A stretch of 64,000 nt of DNA from Gordonia alkaliphila (lineage in GTDB: Bacteria; Actinomycetota; Actinomycetes; Mycobacteriales; Mycobacteriaceae). Under the pieces are notes generated by a model. The model was not told where the DNA came from. It saw only the letters and a list, made by a program, of their open reading frames with translations, and made no database searches. The position numbers and the translations under genes are program-made. Location: positions 1,736,001 to 1,800,000 of the forward strand of contig NZ_JALKBW010000001.1 of NCBI RefSeq assembly GCF_023017165.1, written 5' to 3'. Shown piece by piece: positions 39,479-49,184 of the stretch (position 1 is its first letter; every line of letters begins with the position of its first letter).

Positions 39479-42031
39479 GTGGACAGCTTCACCCCGACCA
39501 CCAAGACGCAGGCTGCGCTGCAGGCTGCCGTTCAAGACGCCGCCGCCGCGGGTAATTCCGATGTGCGTCCGGCCCACATCCTCGTCGCACTGCTGGAGCA
39601 GGCCGACGGCATCGCCACCCCGCTGCTCAAGGCGGTCGGGGTGGACCCCAAGCATGTCCTGACCGAGGCCAAGAACCTCGTCGGTCGTGCGCCCGTCGTG
39701 TCGTCGAGCAGCGCGCAGCCGCAACTGAGCCGCGAGTCGATCGCCGCCATCACCGCGGCGCAGAACCTCGCGACCGAACTCAACGACGAGTACGTCTCCA
39801 CCGAACACCTCATGGTCGGCCTGGCCACCGGCGAATCCGACGCGGCCAAGCTGCTGCAGGGCGTCGGCGCGGGCCCCGAGGCGCTGCGCGAAGCCTTCCA
39901 GGCCGTCCGCGGCACGGCCCGCGTGACCAGCGAGAACCCGGAGGACACCTACCAGTCGCTGGAGAAGTACTCCACCGACCTCACCAAGCGTGCCCGTGCG
40001 GGCGAGCTGGACCCGGTGATCGGCCGCGACAGCGAGATCCGTCGCGTGGTGCAGGTGCTGAGCCGTCGTACCAAGAACAACCCGGTCCTCATCGGCGAGC
40101 CCGGCGTCGGCAAGACGGCGATCGTCGAAGGCCTGGCGCAGCGCGTCGTCGAAGGCGATGTGCCCGAGTCGCTGCGCAACAAGACCGTCGTCTCCCTGGA
40201 TTTGGGTGCGATGGTGGCCGGCGCCAAGTACCGCGGTGAGTTCGAGGAACGACTCAAGGCCGTCCTCGACGAGATCAAGGCCGCCGACGGCCAGATCATC
40301 ACCTTCATCGACGAGCTGCACACCATCGTCGGCGCCGGCGCGACCGGCGACTCGGCGATGGACGCCGGCAACATGATCAAGCCGTTGCTCGCCCGCGGCG
40401 AGCTGCGCCTGGTCGGCGCGACGACGCTGGAGGAGTACCGCCAGTACATCGAGAAGGACGCCGCCCTGGAGCGACGCTTCCAGCAGGTGTACGTCGGCGA
40501 GCCCTCGGTGGAGGACACCATCGGCATCCTGCGCGGCCTCAAGGAGCGCTACGAAGTGCACCACGGCGTGCGCATCACCGACTCCGCACTGGTCGCCGCG
40601 GCCAGCCTGTCCGACCGCTACATCACCTCCCGGTTCCTGCCCGACAAGGCGATCGACCTGGTCGACGAGGCGGCCTCGCGCCTGCGCATGGAGATCGACT
40701 CCCGGCCCATCGCGATCGACGAGATCGAGCGCATGGTCCGTCGTCTGGAAGTGGAAGAGCTCGCCCTGGAGAAGGAGAGCGACGCCGCGTCCAAGGACCG
40801 GCTCGACAAGCTCCGCGCCGAGCTCGCCGACCAGCGCGAGAAGCTCAACGAGCTGACCGCCCGCTGGCAGGCCGAGAAGGGTTCGCTCGACGCCGTCCGC
40901 GACGTCAAGGAAGAGCTGGAGAACCTGCGCGGGGAGGCCGATCGCGCCGAGCGCGACGGTGACCTGGGCAAGGCCGCTGAACTCCGGTATGGGCGTATCC
41001 CGGCGCTGGAGAAGGAGCTCGACGCGGCGATCGAAAAGGTCGGCGGCGACGCTTCCGGTGACGTGATGTTGCAGGAAGAGGTCGGTCCCGACGACGTCGC
41101 CGAGGTGGTCTCGGCGTGGACGGGCGTGCCCGCGGGCAAGATGCTCGAGGGCGAGACCGAGAAGCTGCTCCGCATGGAGAGCCACATCGGTCAGCGCGTG
41201 ATCGGCCAGGAAGAGGCCATCGTCGCGGTGTCCGACGCGGTGCGTCGTGCCCGGGCCGGCGTCGCCGACCCGAACCGGCCCACCGGCTCGTTCCTGTTCC
41301 TCGGACCGACGGGCACGGGTAAGACCGAGCTCGCCAAGTCGCTCGCCGAGTTCCTGTTCGACGACGAGCACGCGATCATCCGGATCGACATGAGCGAGTA
41401 CGGCGAGAAGCACAGCGTCGCACGACTCGTCGGCGCGCCTCCCGGCTACGTCGGGTACGAGGCCGGCGGGCAGCTGACCGAGGCCGTGCGTCGTCGTCCG
41501 TACTCGGTGGTGCTCTTCGACGAAGTGGAGAAGGCCCACCCGGACGTCTTCGACGTGCTGCTGCAGGTGCTCGACGAAGGTCGTCTCACCGACGGCCAGG
41601 GTCGCACGGTGGACTTCCGCAACACCATTCTCATCCTGACGTCCAACCTGGGCGCCGGCGGGGACCGCGATCAGGTGATGGCGGCGGTGCGTGCGGCGTT
41701 CAAGCCGGAGTTCATCAACCGGCTCGACGACGTGCTGATCTTCGAGGCGCTCAGCCCGAAGCAGTTGGTGGCGATCGTCGACATCCAGCTGAAGAACCTG
41801 GCCGACCGTCTGGCGCAGCGTCGACTCACGCTCGACGTGACCGACGACGCCAAGGAATGGCTCGGCGAGCGCGGTTACGACCCGCTCTACGGCGCCCGTC
41901 CACTGCGTCGCCTGGTGCAGCAGGCCATCGGCGACAAGCTCGCCAAGGCGCTGCTGGCCGGTGAGATCCGCGACGGCGACACGGTGCACGTGGACGTCGA
42001 CCCGGCGACGGACTCGCTCACGGTCGGCTGA
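39479..42031 (+). CDS. clpB: ClpB disaggregase chaperone
   Basis: An 850-residue hexameric AAA+ unfoldase that rescues aggregated proteins with DnaK. It has an N-terminal Clp repeat domain (1-150), a first ATPase domain with GEPGVGKT (206-213), a coiled-coil middle domain (about 405-525) that contacts DnaK, a second ATPase domain with GPTGTGKT (609-616) and a C-terminal domain. GTG start behind GAAAGG. A SigH-type promoter precedes it and a strong terminator follows (42061-42097). It is the first core gene after the accessory island. Confidence 0.98.
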   Translation: MDSFTPTTKTQAALQAAVQDAAAAGNSDVRPAHILVALLEQADGIATPLLKAVGVDPKHVLTEAKNLVGRAPVVSSSSAQPQLSRESIAAITAAQNLATELNDEYVSTEHLMVGLATGESDAAKLLQGVGAGPEALREAFQAVRGTARVTSENPEDTYQSLEKYSTDLTKRARAGELDPVIGRDSEIRRVVQVLSRRTKNNPVLIGEPGVGKTAIVEGLAQRVVEGDVPESLRNKTVVSLDLGAMVAGAKYRGEFEERLKAVLDEIKAADGQIITFIDELHTIVGAGATGDSAMDAGNMIKPLLARGELRLVGATTLEEYRQYIEKDAALERRFQQVYVGEPSVEDTIGILRGLKERYEVHHGVRITDSALVAAASLSDRYITSRFLPDKAIDLVDEAASRLRMEIDSRPIAIDEIERMVRRLEVEELALEKESDAASKDRLDKLRAELADQREKLNELTARWQAEKGSLDAVRDVKEELENLRGEADRAERDGDLGKAAELRYGRIPALEKELDAAIEKVGGDASGDVMLQEEVGPDDVAEVVSAWTGVPAGKMLEGETEKLLRMESHIGQRVIGQEEAIVAVSDAVRRARAGVADPNRPTGSFLFLGPTGTGKTELAKSLAEFLFDDEHAIIRIDMSEYGEKHSVARLVGAPPGYVGYEAGGQLTEAVRRRPYSVVLFDEVEKAHPDVFDVLLQVLDEGRLTDGQGRTVDFRNTILILTSNLGAGGDRDQVMAAVRAAFKPEFINRLDDVLIFEALSPKQLVAIVDIQLKNLADRLAQRRLTLDVTDDAKEWLGERGYDPLYGARPLRRLVQQAIGDKLAKALLAGEIRDGDTVHVDVDPATDSLTVG

Positions 42032-42060
42032 CCGTCGACAATTCTGCAGCCCGCAGGAAA

Positions 42061-42097
42061 ACCGCCCCGCTCCGAGAATCTCGGAGCGGGGCGGTTT
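42061..42097 (+). terminator. Rho-independent terminator after clpB
   Basis: A 17-bp perfect stem (42061-42077 with 42079-42095) of high G+C followed by TTT; it also serves the convergent flavodoxin-like gene. Confidence 0.9.
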
Positions 42098-42127
42098 GTG
42101 TTCGTCGGCTAGCGCGGGCAGGCGGCG

Positions 42128-42733
42128 TCAGTCGCTCGCACCGTCGCGGCCGCGCAGCGGAGCGACGGCCCGGGTGACGGCGGCGAAACGGCCCAGGTGC
42201 TCGTTGAGCACCTCGCGGGCGATCGCCGGGTCCGGGATCTGGCCGTGGCTGAGCACGAAACTCAGGCCGTACGGGTTGCCGTCGAGCTTGTTCATCGTGG
42301 CGCTGGCCGTGCTCGGCGGGACCAGGATGCAGCCCCAGGAGGCGCCGACCGCGTTCAGGTCGTCCACCACCCGTTCCTGACCGGAATGGGCGAAGGCCGC
42401 GGTGGCCATCGCGGTGAAGGTCTTGTTGAAGTAGTGGCCCGCGACGGCGGCGTCGTGGTGTTCGTCGATGAACGCCTTGATCGACGCCGACAGCAGCCCG
42501 GTGTGCGACGGCGAGGTGAAGACGAAACCGTCGGCCCACGCGAGATCGTCGGCGTCGGCGAGCGGCTGGTTCTGTGCCGCCGGCTGCACGTCCCTGGGCA
42601 GCGCCACCTCCCGGACGCGGCGGATCCGGACTTCGGCGCCGGCGTCGGTCAGCGCGGATTGGGCCAAGGCGCCCAACGACGAGTTGGCGCCGAAGAGGCT
42701 GGAGAAGACGATGAGAATGCGCGGGGTGCTCAC
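42128..42733 (-). CDS. flavodoxin-fold NAD(P)H-dependent reductase, WrbA-like
   Basis: A 201-residue protein with a flavodoxin-like fold: FMN-phosphate loop FSSLFGANSSL near the N-terminus and a TSPSHTGLLSASIKAFID segment like WrbA. Expected to bind FMN and reduce quinones or similar compounds. GTG start at 42733 with GAGG close upstream. Convergent with clpB. Confidence 0.8.
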   Translation of the reverse strand: MSTPRILIVFSSLFGANSSLGALAQSALTDAGAEVRIRRVREVALPRDVQPAAQNQPLADADDLAWADGFVFTSPSHTGLLSASIKAFIDEHHDAAVAGHYFNKTFTAMATAAFAHSGQERVVDDLNAVGASWGCILVPPSTASATMNKLDGNPYGLSFVLSHGQIPDPAIAREVLNEHLGRFAAVTRAVAPLRGRDGASD

Positions 42734-42827
42734 GCCTCGATAGTAGGCCGGTCGGGCCCGACCGCGGGGCGAGTGCGCCGGGTTGCGGCACCGGAGACCC
42801 GGCGCGGCCTCGACTAGCCTGAGGGCC

Positions 42828-43205
42828 ATGACCGCGACCGTCGCCGAGATCGCTCGAGCCCAGTACGTGATGTTCACGACCTACCGCAAGGACGGGACGC
42901 CGGTGGCGTCGCCGCTGTGGGCCGCCCCGGACGGCGATCAGCTGGTGCTCTGGACCGTGACCGATTCCTGGAAGGTGAAGCGGTTGCGGCACAACAACAA
43001 CGTGCTGGTGCAGGCCTGCGATGCGCGCGGGAAGAAGACCTTCGGTCCGGTGGTGGCCGGCGTCGGTGAGGTGATCGACCGGGCCACGGCAGCCCGTCTC
43101 ATCGAGCGCAAGTACGGCCTGGCCGGCCGGTTGACCATCCTCGGGTCGCGGTTGCGGCGCGGAGCGTCGGGCACCGTCGGGATCCGGGTGTCCGACGTCG
43201 TCTGA
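42828..43205 (+). CDS. PPOX-class F420-dependent oxidoreductase-like protein
   Basis: A 125-residue split-beta-barrel protein with the family pattern YRKDGTPVASPLWAAPDGDQL and WKVKRLRHNNNVLV. Relatives bind F420 or a flavin and reduce diverse small molecules. A TAGCCT box lies just upstream of the ATG, suggesting a short leader or a leaderless transcript. Divergent from the flavodoxin-like gene. Confidence 0.85.
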   Translation: MTATVAEIARAQYVMFTTYRKDGTPVASPLWAAPDGDQLVLWTVTDSWKVKRLRHNNNVLVQACDARGKKTFGPVVAGVGEVIDRATAARLIERKYGLAGRLTILGSRLRRGASGTVGIRVSDVV

Positions 43206-43222
43206 GTGACTGCCGGTCAGGA

Positions 43223-44425
43223 TCAGCCGAGCATGCTGACGGCGGCGCGGACGTAGGCGCGCGCGGCGGTGGCGAGCTCGGTGAGCGAGACCGACTCGTC
43301 GGGCTGGTGGGCCTGGCCGTTGATGTCGCCCGGTCCCATCACCACGGTCGGCACGCCGAGGTCGCGGCTGATGAAGCCGCCGTCGCAGGCCGCGGTCCAG
43401 CCGCCGACCGAGGTGCTCGCACCGCTGTCGGTGACGGCCGCGGTCACCGCGCGCACGAGGGGATGATCCTCGTCGGTCGCGAAGCCCGGCATCTCCATGG
43501 TGGGGCGCAGGGTCACGGTGATGCCGTCGGTGTCGATCCCGGCGCCGCTGATCGCGTCGCCCAGGTCCTGGGCGATCACCTCGATCGACTCGCCCGGCAT
43601 CAGGCGTCGGTCGACGCCGAGGTAGCAGTTGGGCGCCACCACCGAGATACCCTGCCCGCCGTCGATCACGCCGACGTTCCAGGTGCCGAAGCCGAGTAGG
43701 GGATCGGACTGGGCGGCCATGGCGGCCTGGTCGGTCATGATCAGATCGATCACCGCGGCGGCGGCCTCGATGGCGCTGCGTCCGTCGGAGGGGCGGCCCG
43801 AGTGGGCGGCCCGGCCGGTGATCTCGATGTCCAGGTACGACGCTCCGCGGCACCCGCGGACCACCTGCAGGCTGGTCGGTTCGGCGACGATGGCGCCGAG
43901 GAACTCCAGCGGCGGGGGCTCGGCGACGAACCGGCGGACGCCGGTGCCGTGCTCCTCCTCGTCCACGGTCGCCAACAAGTGCACCGGGCCGGACAGTGCG
44001 ATCCCGAACTCGCCGGCGCGGGACAGCGCCGACATCGCCGCGACGGCGGCGGCCAGGCCGCCCTTCATGTCGGTGGTTCCGCGCCCGATCAACAGGTCGC
44101 CGTCGCGCCGGACGACGAACGGGTCGCCGGTCCAGTCGGGGCCGGCCGGAACCACGTCCGAGTGACCCAGCAGGAGAAGACCGGGGCCGGAACCCGCCGC
44201 GGTCATGCTCGCCAGCACATTCGGGCGGTCGGGGGCGGCCTCGGTGAGACTCACCGCGAATCCGGCGGTGCGGCAGGCGTCGGCCAGCACGGCCGCGGCA
44301 GCGGCCTCGGTGCCGCCCGGGTTCACGCTGGGCGTCTCGACCAAGGTGCTGGTCAGAGCTTCGATCAGGGCGACGTCGACCGTCTGGGCGAGGGCATCGA
44401 CTGCGGCCGCAGAAGGCGTTTTCAT
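43223..44425 (-). CDS. M20-family metallopeptidase/deacylase (ArgE/DapE-like)
   Basis: A 400-residue zinc amidohydrolase. Metal-site motifs are GHSDVVP (His, Asp), GRGTTDMKGG (bridging Asp) and DEEEHGTG (Glu general base and ligand). The dimerisation domain holds GRAAHSG. It hydrolyses an N-acyl or succinyl amino acid or a dipeptide; the substrate cannot be told from sequence. ATG 44425. Confidence 0.92.
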   Translation of the reverse strand: MKTPSAAAVDALAQTVDVALIEALTSTLVETPSVNPGGTEAAAAAVLADACRTAGFAVSLTEAAPDRPNVLASMTAAGSGPGLLLLGHSDVVPAGPDWTGDPFVVRRDGDLLIGRGTTDMKGGLAAAVAAMSALSRAGEFGIALSGPVHLLATVDEEEHGTGVRRFVAEPPPLEFLGAIVAEPTSLQVVRGCRGASYLDIEITGRAAHSGRPSDGRSAIEAAAAVIDLIMTDQAAMAAQSDPLLGFGTWNVGVIDGGQGISVVAPNCYLGVDRRLMPGESIEVIAQDLGDAISGAGIDTDGITVTLRPTMEMPGFATDEDHPLVRAVTAAVTDSGASTSVGGWTAACDGGFISRDLGVPTVVMGPGDINGQAHQPDESVSLTELATAARAYVRAAVSMLG

Positions 44426-44504
44426 CGTCGTCCTTTCATCAGTTCCGGCAGGAGGAGTCGAGTCGTCCTCCGGTGCGTGAGCGTTCGATAGTAGGCTAAG
44501 CCCG

Positions 44505-45530
44505 ATGACCACCGTCTATTTCGTGATTGCGGCCCTCGCGCTGATCGGCGCAGGCGTGCTGCTCTGGTTGGACCATAACCGGTCCCAGCAGGTGCATCAC
44601 CAGCGTGCAGTGTGGGGCCAGAAGCATTCCTTCAAGTTCCGTGACGCCGACAGCAAGCTGCTGACGGCGTTCCACCGTGCCGCCATGGACGTGCCCGACC
44701 ACGTGCAGGTGCGCGACGTGGCCTACGGCCTCTACGCCGGCGCCGAGGCAGTCGTCTTCGACCTCGCCGAGACCGCGACCGTGGTCGCCGTGCGACGCCC
44801 GGAGGCGTCGTCGGTGTCCGTCGACCTGCGGTACGAGGACGTGCTCGCGCCCGCCGAGGGCGACCTCGACCTGCTGGGGGCGATGGGTTCGCGCGTGATG
44901 TTCGCGAGCAACCTCGACGCGGCCCGACGGATCTGCGACCGCCGCATGGTGGCACTGGCCACCGAGGCGCCGTCGTACCTGGAGATCTTCTGGAACGAGG
45001 GCAATTGGGCGCTCGGCTCCATGCCGCTCACCACCGACGACGAGCGGCTCGACGTCGCACTCGACACGGTGCGCCGCTTCGCCGACCTGCTGCGCGTGCT
45101 GCCGCCCGCGGTGGATCCGCAGGATGCGCCGGCCCCGCGCGACCCGCACGGTCCGATCAGCGACGAGCTGGCCGACGAGAAGACCGATGCGCTGCGCGAC
45201 AAGCAGGGGCGCGGTCGTCGTCGCCTCGATGACGACGACGATGCCGACGGTCCGCTCCCCGCCGCTCCCTACAGCGCGCCGACCGGCGGACCCCGCCCGT
45301 CGCCGCTGGACGCCACGCCCCGCCCGCGTCGTCACGTCGAGGAGTCCGACGACTACTACGACGCCCCGCGTCCGTCGCGCCCGGCACCCCAGCAGCGCCC
45401 CGCGCACGAGGCGCAGTCGTACGAGCGTCCCGCTCCGCAGCGTCCGGCGCCGATGCGCCAGCGACCCACCCGCGATCGGCTCGATCCGCCGGATCTGCCG
45501 CCGCGCGGCGACACGCATCCGCTCGACTGA
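44505..45530 (+). CDS. ttfA: TtfA, trehalose monomycolate transport factor
   Basis: A 341-residue protein with one N-terminal membrane helix (residues 4-22), a conserved domain (about 35-200) and a long Pro/Arg-rich disordered tail. Position (clpB side, directly before pyrE and a SpoU methyltransferase) and layout match Rv0383c/TtfA, which works with MmpL3 to export trehalose monomycolate to the mycomembrane. A TAGGCT box lies 8 bases before the ATG, so the transcript may be leaderless. The name rests on synteny plus architecture. Confidence 0.8.
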   Translation: MTTVYFVIAALALIGAGVLLWLDHNRSQQVHHQRAVWGQKHSFKFRDADSKLLTAFHRAAMDVPDHVQVRDVAYGLYAGAEAVVFDLAETATVVAVRRPEASSVSVDLRYEDVLAPAEGDLDLLGAMGSRVMFASNLDAARRICDRRMVALATEAPSYLEIFWNEGNWALGSMPLTTDDERLDVALDTVRRFADLLRVLPPAVDPQDAPAPRDPHGPISDELADEKTDALRDKQGRGRRRLDDDDDADGPLPAAPYSAPTGGPRPSPLDATPRPRRHVEESDDYYDAPRPSRPAPQQRPAHEAQSYERPAPQRPAPMRQRPTRDRLDPPDLPPRGDTHPLD

Positions 45531-45567
45531 TTCCGACTGAACCCTGACCCTGGGAGACCTGCACGCC

Positions 45568-46125
45568 ATGGCCGCTTCACCTGCTCTCGACGAGACCGCG
45601 CGTCAGCGTTTGGCCGAACTGGTCACCGAACTGGCGGTGGTCCACGGTCGGGTGACCCTGTCGTCCGGCAAAGAGGCCGACTACTACGTCGACCTGCGTC
45701 GAGCCACTCTGCACCACGAGGCGAGCCGCCTGATCGGCGCCCTGATGCGTGAGCTGACCGCGGACTGGGACTTCGACGCCGTGGGCGGTCTGACCCTGGG
45801 TGCGGATCCGGTGGCGACGTCGATCATGCACGCCGACGGCCGACCGATCGACACCTTCGTGGTCCGCAAGGCGGTCAAGGAACACGGCATGCAGCGCCGT
45901 ATCGAGGGCCCGGACATCGCGGGCAAGCGCGTCCTCGTGGTGGAGGACACCTCCACCACCGGCGCCTCCCCGGCCAATGCCGTTCTCGCCGCGCGGGAAG
46001 CCGGTGCCGAGGTGATCGGTGTGGCCACCGTCGTGGACCGGGCGACCGGCGCCGACGACGTGATCCGCGCGCAGGGCGTGCCGTACCGCTCGCTGCTCGG
46101 GCTGGCCGACCTCGGCCTGGCCTGA
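45568..46125 (+). CDS. pyrE: orotate phosphoribosyltransferase
   Basis: A 185-residue enzyme of de novo pyrimidine synthesis that makes orotidine 5'-phosphate from orotate and PRPP. The PRPP-binding loop VLVVEDTSTTGAS and the substrate loop LSSGKEADYYVDLR are present. The ATG at 45568 comes 37 bp after ttfA, with GGGAGA upstream. Followed by the methyltransferase gene 16 bp later. Confidence 0.95.
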   Translation: MAASPALDETARQRLAELVTELAVVHGRVTLSSGKEADYYVDLRRATLHHEASRLIGALMRELTADWDFDAVGGLTLGADPVATSIMHADGRPIDTFVVRKAVKEHGMQRRIEGPDIAGKRVLVVEDTSTTGASPANAVLAAREAGAEVIGVATVVDRATGADDVIRAQGVPYRSLLGLADLGLA

Positions 46126-46141
46126 GCCGAGCCGCGCGTCG

Positions 46142-46849
46142 TTGACCGACCAGTCAGAGGTGACCGCGCCGACCGGGGATGCCGCGTCGGAGGCCGGCCC
46201 CACCGAATGGCACAGCGGCATCGGTGCGCCGGTGGGCGTGGGACCGTGGCTCGACGAGCGCGGGGCGCCGCTGCCCGACGATCCCCGCTACGACCCGGAA
46301 CTTCTCGCCGAGGGCGACCGCCGCAACGTGGTCGACGCCTACCGCTACTGGACGCGCGAGGCCATCGTCGCCGACCTCGATACCCGGCGGCACCGCCTGC
46401 ACGTGGCGATCGAGAACTGGGGCCACGACGCGAACATCGGCACCGTGGTGCGCACCGCGAACGCCTTCCTCGCCGGGGGTGTGCACATCGTCGGACGACG
46501 ACGCTGGAACCGCCGCGGCGCCATGGTGACCGACCGCTATCAGCACCTGTACCACCACGACGACGTCGCCGGGCTGATCGCCTGGGCGCGCGAGCACGGG
46601 CTCACCGTGGTGGCCGTCGACAACACCCCCGGCTCGGTCCGCCTCGAGGAGACCGAACTGCCGGAGAACTGCCTGCTGCTGTTCGGGCAGGAGGGGCCCG
46701 GCGTGACCGACGAGGCGAGTTCGGCTGCGGCGCTGACAGTGTCGATCGCACAGTTCGGGTCCACCCGCAGCATCAACGCCGGCGTGGCCGCGGGCATCGT
46801 GATGCACGCGTGGATCTCCCGGCACGCCGACCTCGGCGAGGCCTGGTAG
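46142..46849 (+). CDS. SpoU-family RNA 2'-O-methyltransferase
   Basis: A 235-residue SPOUT/TrmH-type enzyme with motif 1 NIGTVVRTANAF, motif 2 LLFGQEGPG and motif 3 QFGSTRSINAGVAAGIVMHAW, which together form the knotted SAM site. The RNA target (rRNA or tRNA) is not evident. TTG start at 46142. It matches Rv0380c in synteny. Confidence 0.9.
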   Translation: MTDQSEVTAPTGDAASEAGPTEWHSGIGAPVGVGPWLDERGAPLPDDPRYDPELLAEGDRRNVVDAYRYWTREAIVADLDTRRHRLHVAIENWGHDANIGTVVRTANAFLAGGVHIVGRRRWNRRGAMVTDRYQHLYHHDDVAGLIAWAREHGLTVVAVDNTPGSVRLEETELPENCLLLFGQEGPGVTDEASSAAALTVSIAQFGSTRSINAGVAAGIVMHAWISRHADLGEAW

Positions 46850-46887
46850 CCCGACCGTCTGCCGCACCGCCGCCCGCCGCTGGTAGG

Positions 46888-46961
46888 CCCGTGTCGCGAC
46901 CCTGTTGCCGAGTCGCCGTGCGGGCTCCGACCTCGACGCGGGATCAGGGTCGCGACACGGG
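46888..46961. terminator. inverted repeat between convergent genes
   Basis: Perfect 17-bp arms (46888-46904 and 46945-46961, core GTGTCGCGACCCTG) with a 40-base loop between the methyltransferase and DUF305 genes. It may end both transcripts or be a small repeat element; no T-run. Confidence 0.5.
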
Positions 46962-46984
46962 ATAGCGAGCGGACGCGGCGGGGG

Positions 46985-47665
46985 TCAGGAGTGGATGCCG
47001 TGCTCGTTCAGCATCACGCCGATCAGTGCCGTCTCCTTGCTCTGGGTGGAGACCATGCCGGCGGCCAGTTGTGCGACGAGCCCGTTCGGCGAGCGCGCGG
47101 TGAGGTCCTGCGCCATCGCGATGCCGCCGTAGTGGTGAGCCTGCATGAGCTTCAGGAACTGGTCTTCGGCGGCGCGCGCGGGCAGGGTGCCGAGTGCGGC
47201 CAACTCGTCGGGAGTAGCCATGCCCGGCATCTCGTGGGCACCGGTGGCCTCGCCGTGCTGTCCCGCAGCGTGCGGCTCAGCAACGGCGCCGTAGCGCGTC
47301 ATCGAGTTCATCGGCGTGGGATTGGCCAACGGCTCATCCTGCATGCGCAGCCACCCGGACATGGTGCCCATCTCGAACTGCTGGGTCACCGCGATCTGCC
47401 TGCCGAGCGTGCGGACGGCGTCATCGACGCCGGGACGGTCGATCAGTTTGCCCATCGCGACCGCCTGCTGGTGATGGCCGAGCATGTCCTGCAGGAACCC
47501 GACCTCCACGGCGCTGAGCGATGGCGGCGCCGAGCCGACGGGCCCCGCATCGTCGATCATCAAGGGCCGCAACAGGAATCCGGCGATCGCGGCGAAGACC
47601 GCGAGTGTGGAGATCGCCAGTCCGAGCACCAGTCGGTGTCTGAGGTGGGTCGACGGTGCGGTCAT
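46985..47665 (-). CDS. DUF305 membrane-anchored protein
   Basis: A 226-residue DUF305 protein with an N-terminal membrane helix (about residues 11-31) in place of a lipobox. HHQQAVAMGK (first signature) is intact; the second is changed to HHYGGIAMAQ. The middle has a His/Met-rich stretch. Its ATG overlaps the stop of a destroyed upstream gene (ATGA), so its translation coupling has been broken by the IS insertion. It lacks the motif found before the first DUF305 gene. Confidence 0.85.
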   Translation of the reverse strand: MTAPSTHLRHRLVLGLAISTLAVFAAIAGFLLRPLMIDDAGPVGSAPPSLSAVEVGFLQDMLGHHQQAVAMGKLIDRPGVDDAVRTLGRQIAVTQQFEMGTMSGWLRMQDEPLANPTPMNSMTRYGAVAEPHAAGQHGEATGAHEMPGMATPDELAALGTLPARAAEDQFLKLMQAHHYGGIAMAQDLTARSPNGLVAQLAAGMVSTQSKETALIGVMLNEHGIHS

Positions 47666-47757
47666 GAGCCGACGTGCGACTGCTGGTCGGCAGGCGGGGT
47701 GTAGACGTCGTTGGGATAGTGCCCCTTGGGGTGGTGGACTTCGGATCGGGCGTAGAG
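47662..47757 (-). pseudogene. 31-codon tail of a gene destroyed by the IS256-type element
   Basis: An open frame without a start, reading ...EVHHPKGHYPNDVYTPPADQ... to a TGA that overlaps the DUF305 start. The frame is closed by a stop exactly at the insertion-sequence boundary. The 5' part is not found on the other side of the element, so it was deleted. The family cannot be told from 31 residues; DUF3105 genes often precede DUF305 genes and are a candidate. Confidence 0.6.
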
Positions 47758-47790
47758 TCACGCGTTCTGATCAACGAGTCGTTGTGAACG

Positions 47791-49044
47791 CTATGCGATT
47801 TGGGCTTGCGCGTCCATGAGTGCGGCGGCCTTGTCCTTCTCGGCGAGGACCTCGCGTAGCTCGTCCATGGAGACCTCGGACATGTATCTGCGGGTGACTT
47901 GCCATTCGTCGTGTGCGTCGATCACGACGGCGGTCGCGAGTCGGAGGAACGCGGCGGGGTTCGGGAAGATCTCCACGACGTCGGCGCGTCGTTTGATTTC
48001 CTTGTTCAGTCGCTCGATCGGGTTGTTCGACCAGATTTTCTGCCAGTGCGGCTTCGGGAACGCTGAGAATGCCAGCACGTCGGTTTTCGCGTCCCGCATC
48101 ATCGCTGCCGCCTTGGGGAACGGCCCGTCGAAGGTGTTGGCGACTTGATCCCATTGCGCGGCAACATCTTTCGCTTCGGTGTGAGCGAAGATGGTCCGCA
48201 CTCCGGCGGTAACGACGGGCTGCTGTTTCGCCGCGACCGCTCCGTGCAGGTTCCTCATGAAATGGACGCGGCACCGTTGCCACGTGGCACCCGTAAACTG
48301 TTGTGCCACAGCGGTTTTCAATCCTGCATGGGCGTCAGAGATGACCAGATGCACCCCGTGCAGCCCACGGGCCTTCAAGCTTGCCAGGAACTCGCGCCAG
48401 AACTCGTACGATTCGCTCTGCCCGACAGCGGTACCCAGGACCTCGCGGGTGCCGGTGATCGACACGCCGGTAGCCACTATCAGCGCCTGGGAGACCACGT
48501 GCGCGCCGACACGGACCTTGCAGAACGTGGCGTCGCAGAACACATACGGGAACTCGGTGTGGGTCAGTGAACGCTCCCGGAACTCGGCGATCTCAGCGTC
48601 GAGACCTGCACAGATCCGGGATACCTCACTCTTGGAGACCCCGGAGTCCACGCCCATGGCCCGCACCAGATCGTCGACACTGCGGGTCGAGATACCCTGC
48701 ACGTAGGCCTCCATGATCACCGCGTAGAGGGCCTTGTCGATCCGGCGGCGTCGTTCCAGCAGGACCGGGAAGAACGACCCAGCCCGCAGCTTGGGAATCT
48801 TCACCCGCACATCACCGGCCGGCGTCGAGATCGTCTTGGGTCGATGCCCGTTGCGGACCGTCGTTCGGTCCGCCGAGCGCTCGTAACGGCCGGCGCCGAT
48901 CGCCGCTGTCGCCTCGGCCTCGATCAGGGCCTGCAAGCCGGCCCGCAGGATCTCCGGGAGCACTCCGGCAAGACCGAGTTCATCGGATCGGAGTGTGCCG
49001 AGTTCAGTCAGTTGCTCGAGCAGGGCAGAATGGTCGTGGGTCAT
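47791..49044 (-). CDS. IS256-family transposase
   Basis: A 417-residue mutator-type DDE transposase, catalytic residues in FCDATFCKVR (Asp), LVISDAHAGL (Asp) and NPIERLNKEIKRR (Glu), with the conserved WQRCRVHFMRN helix. The ATG at 49044 follows GAAAGG; a GTG at 49071 is an alternative. The frame is intact, so the element may be mobile. Confidence 0.95.
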   Translation of the reverse strand: MTHDHSALLEQLTELGTLRSDELGLAGVLPEILRAGLQALIEAEATAAIGAGRYERSADRTTVRNGHRPKTISTPAGDVRVKIPKLRAGSFFPVLLERRRRIDKALYAVIMEAYVQGISTRSVDDLVRAMGVDSGVSKSEVSRICAGLDAEIAEFRERSLTHTEFPYVFCDATFCKVRVGAHVVSQALIVATGVSITGTREVLGTAVGQSESYEFWREFLASLKARGLHGVHLVISDAHAGLKTAVAQQFTGATWQRCRVHFMRNLHGAVAAKQQPVVTAGVRTIFAHTEAKDVAAQWDQVANTFDGPFPKAAAMMRDAKTDVLAFSAFPKPHWQKIWSNNPIERLNKEIKRRADVVEIFPNPAAFLRLATAVVIDAHDEWQVTRRYMSEVSMDELREVLAEKDKAAALMDAQAQIA

Positions 49045-49109
49045 CGCGTGATTGCCTTTCAGTTGAGTCACTTGTGAGGTAACTCACTGATCATCACGCG
49101 ATGGCCCAC
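49036..49109. promoter_or_regulatory. inverted repeat spanning the transposase start
   Basis: 49036-49052 and 49093-49109 are inverted repeats matching at 16 of 17 bases; the inner arm contains the transposase ATG. A read-through transcript from outside would fold and hide the start codon, as known for IS10 and IS50. Confidence 0.5.
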
Positions 49110-49184
49110 CCCAACGGCGACACCAAGCTCTCCGGCGTGTCCACCGCCCTCAGCGAGCCACCAAACCCCACCACTCCAGGGGAC

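Larger units (their letters stand above)
47761..49109 (-). mobile_element. IS256-family (mutator type) insertion sequence
   Basis: Imperfect terminal repeats: 47761-47780 and 49081-49100 agree at 15 of 20 positions (CGCGT..TGATCA..GAGT). The right boundary is uncertain and may reach to about 49180. No target duplication is seen at the ends chosen. One intact transposase gene. Confidence 0.8.

Noticed and set aside
38996..41989. A ~1000-codon open frame on the strand opposite clpB
   Set aside because: It is an antisense shadow of clpB caused by high G+C codon bias: no family motif, no ribosome site, and clpB itself is unmistakable.
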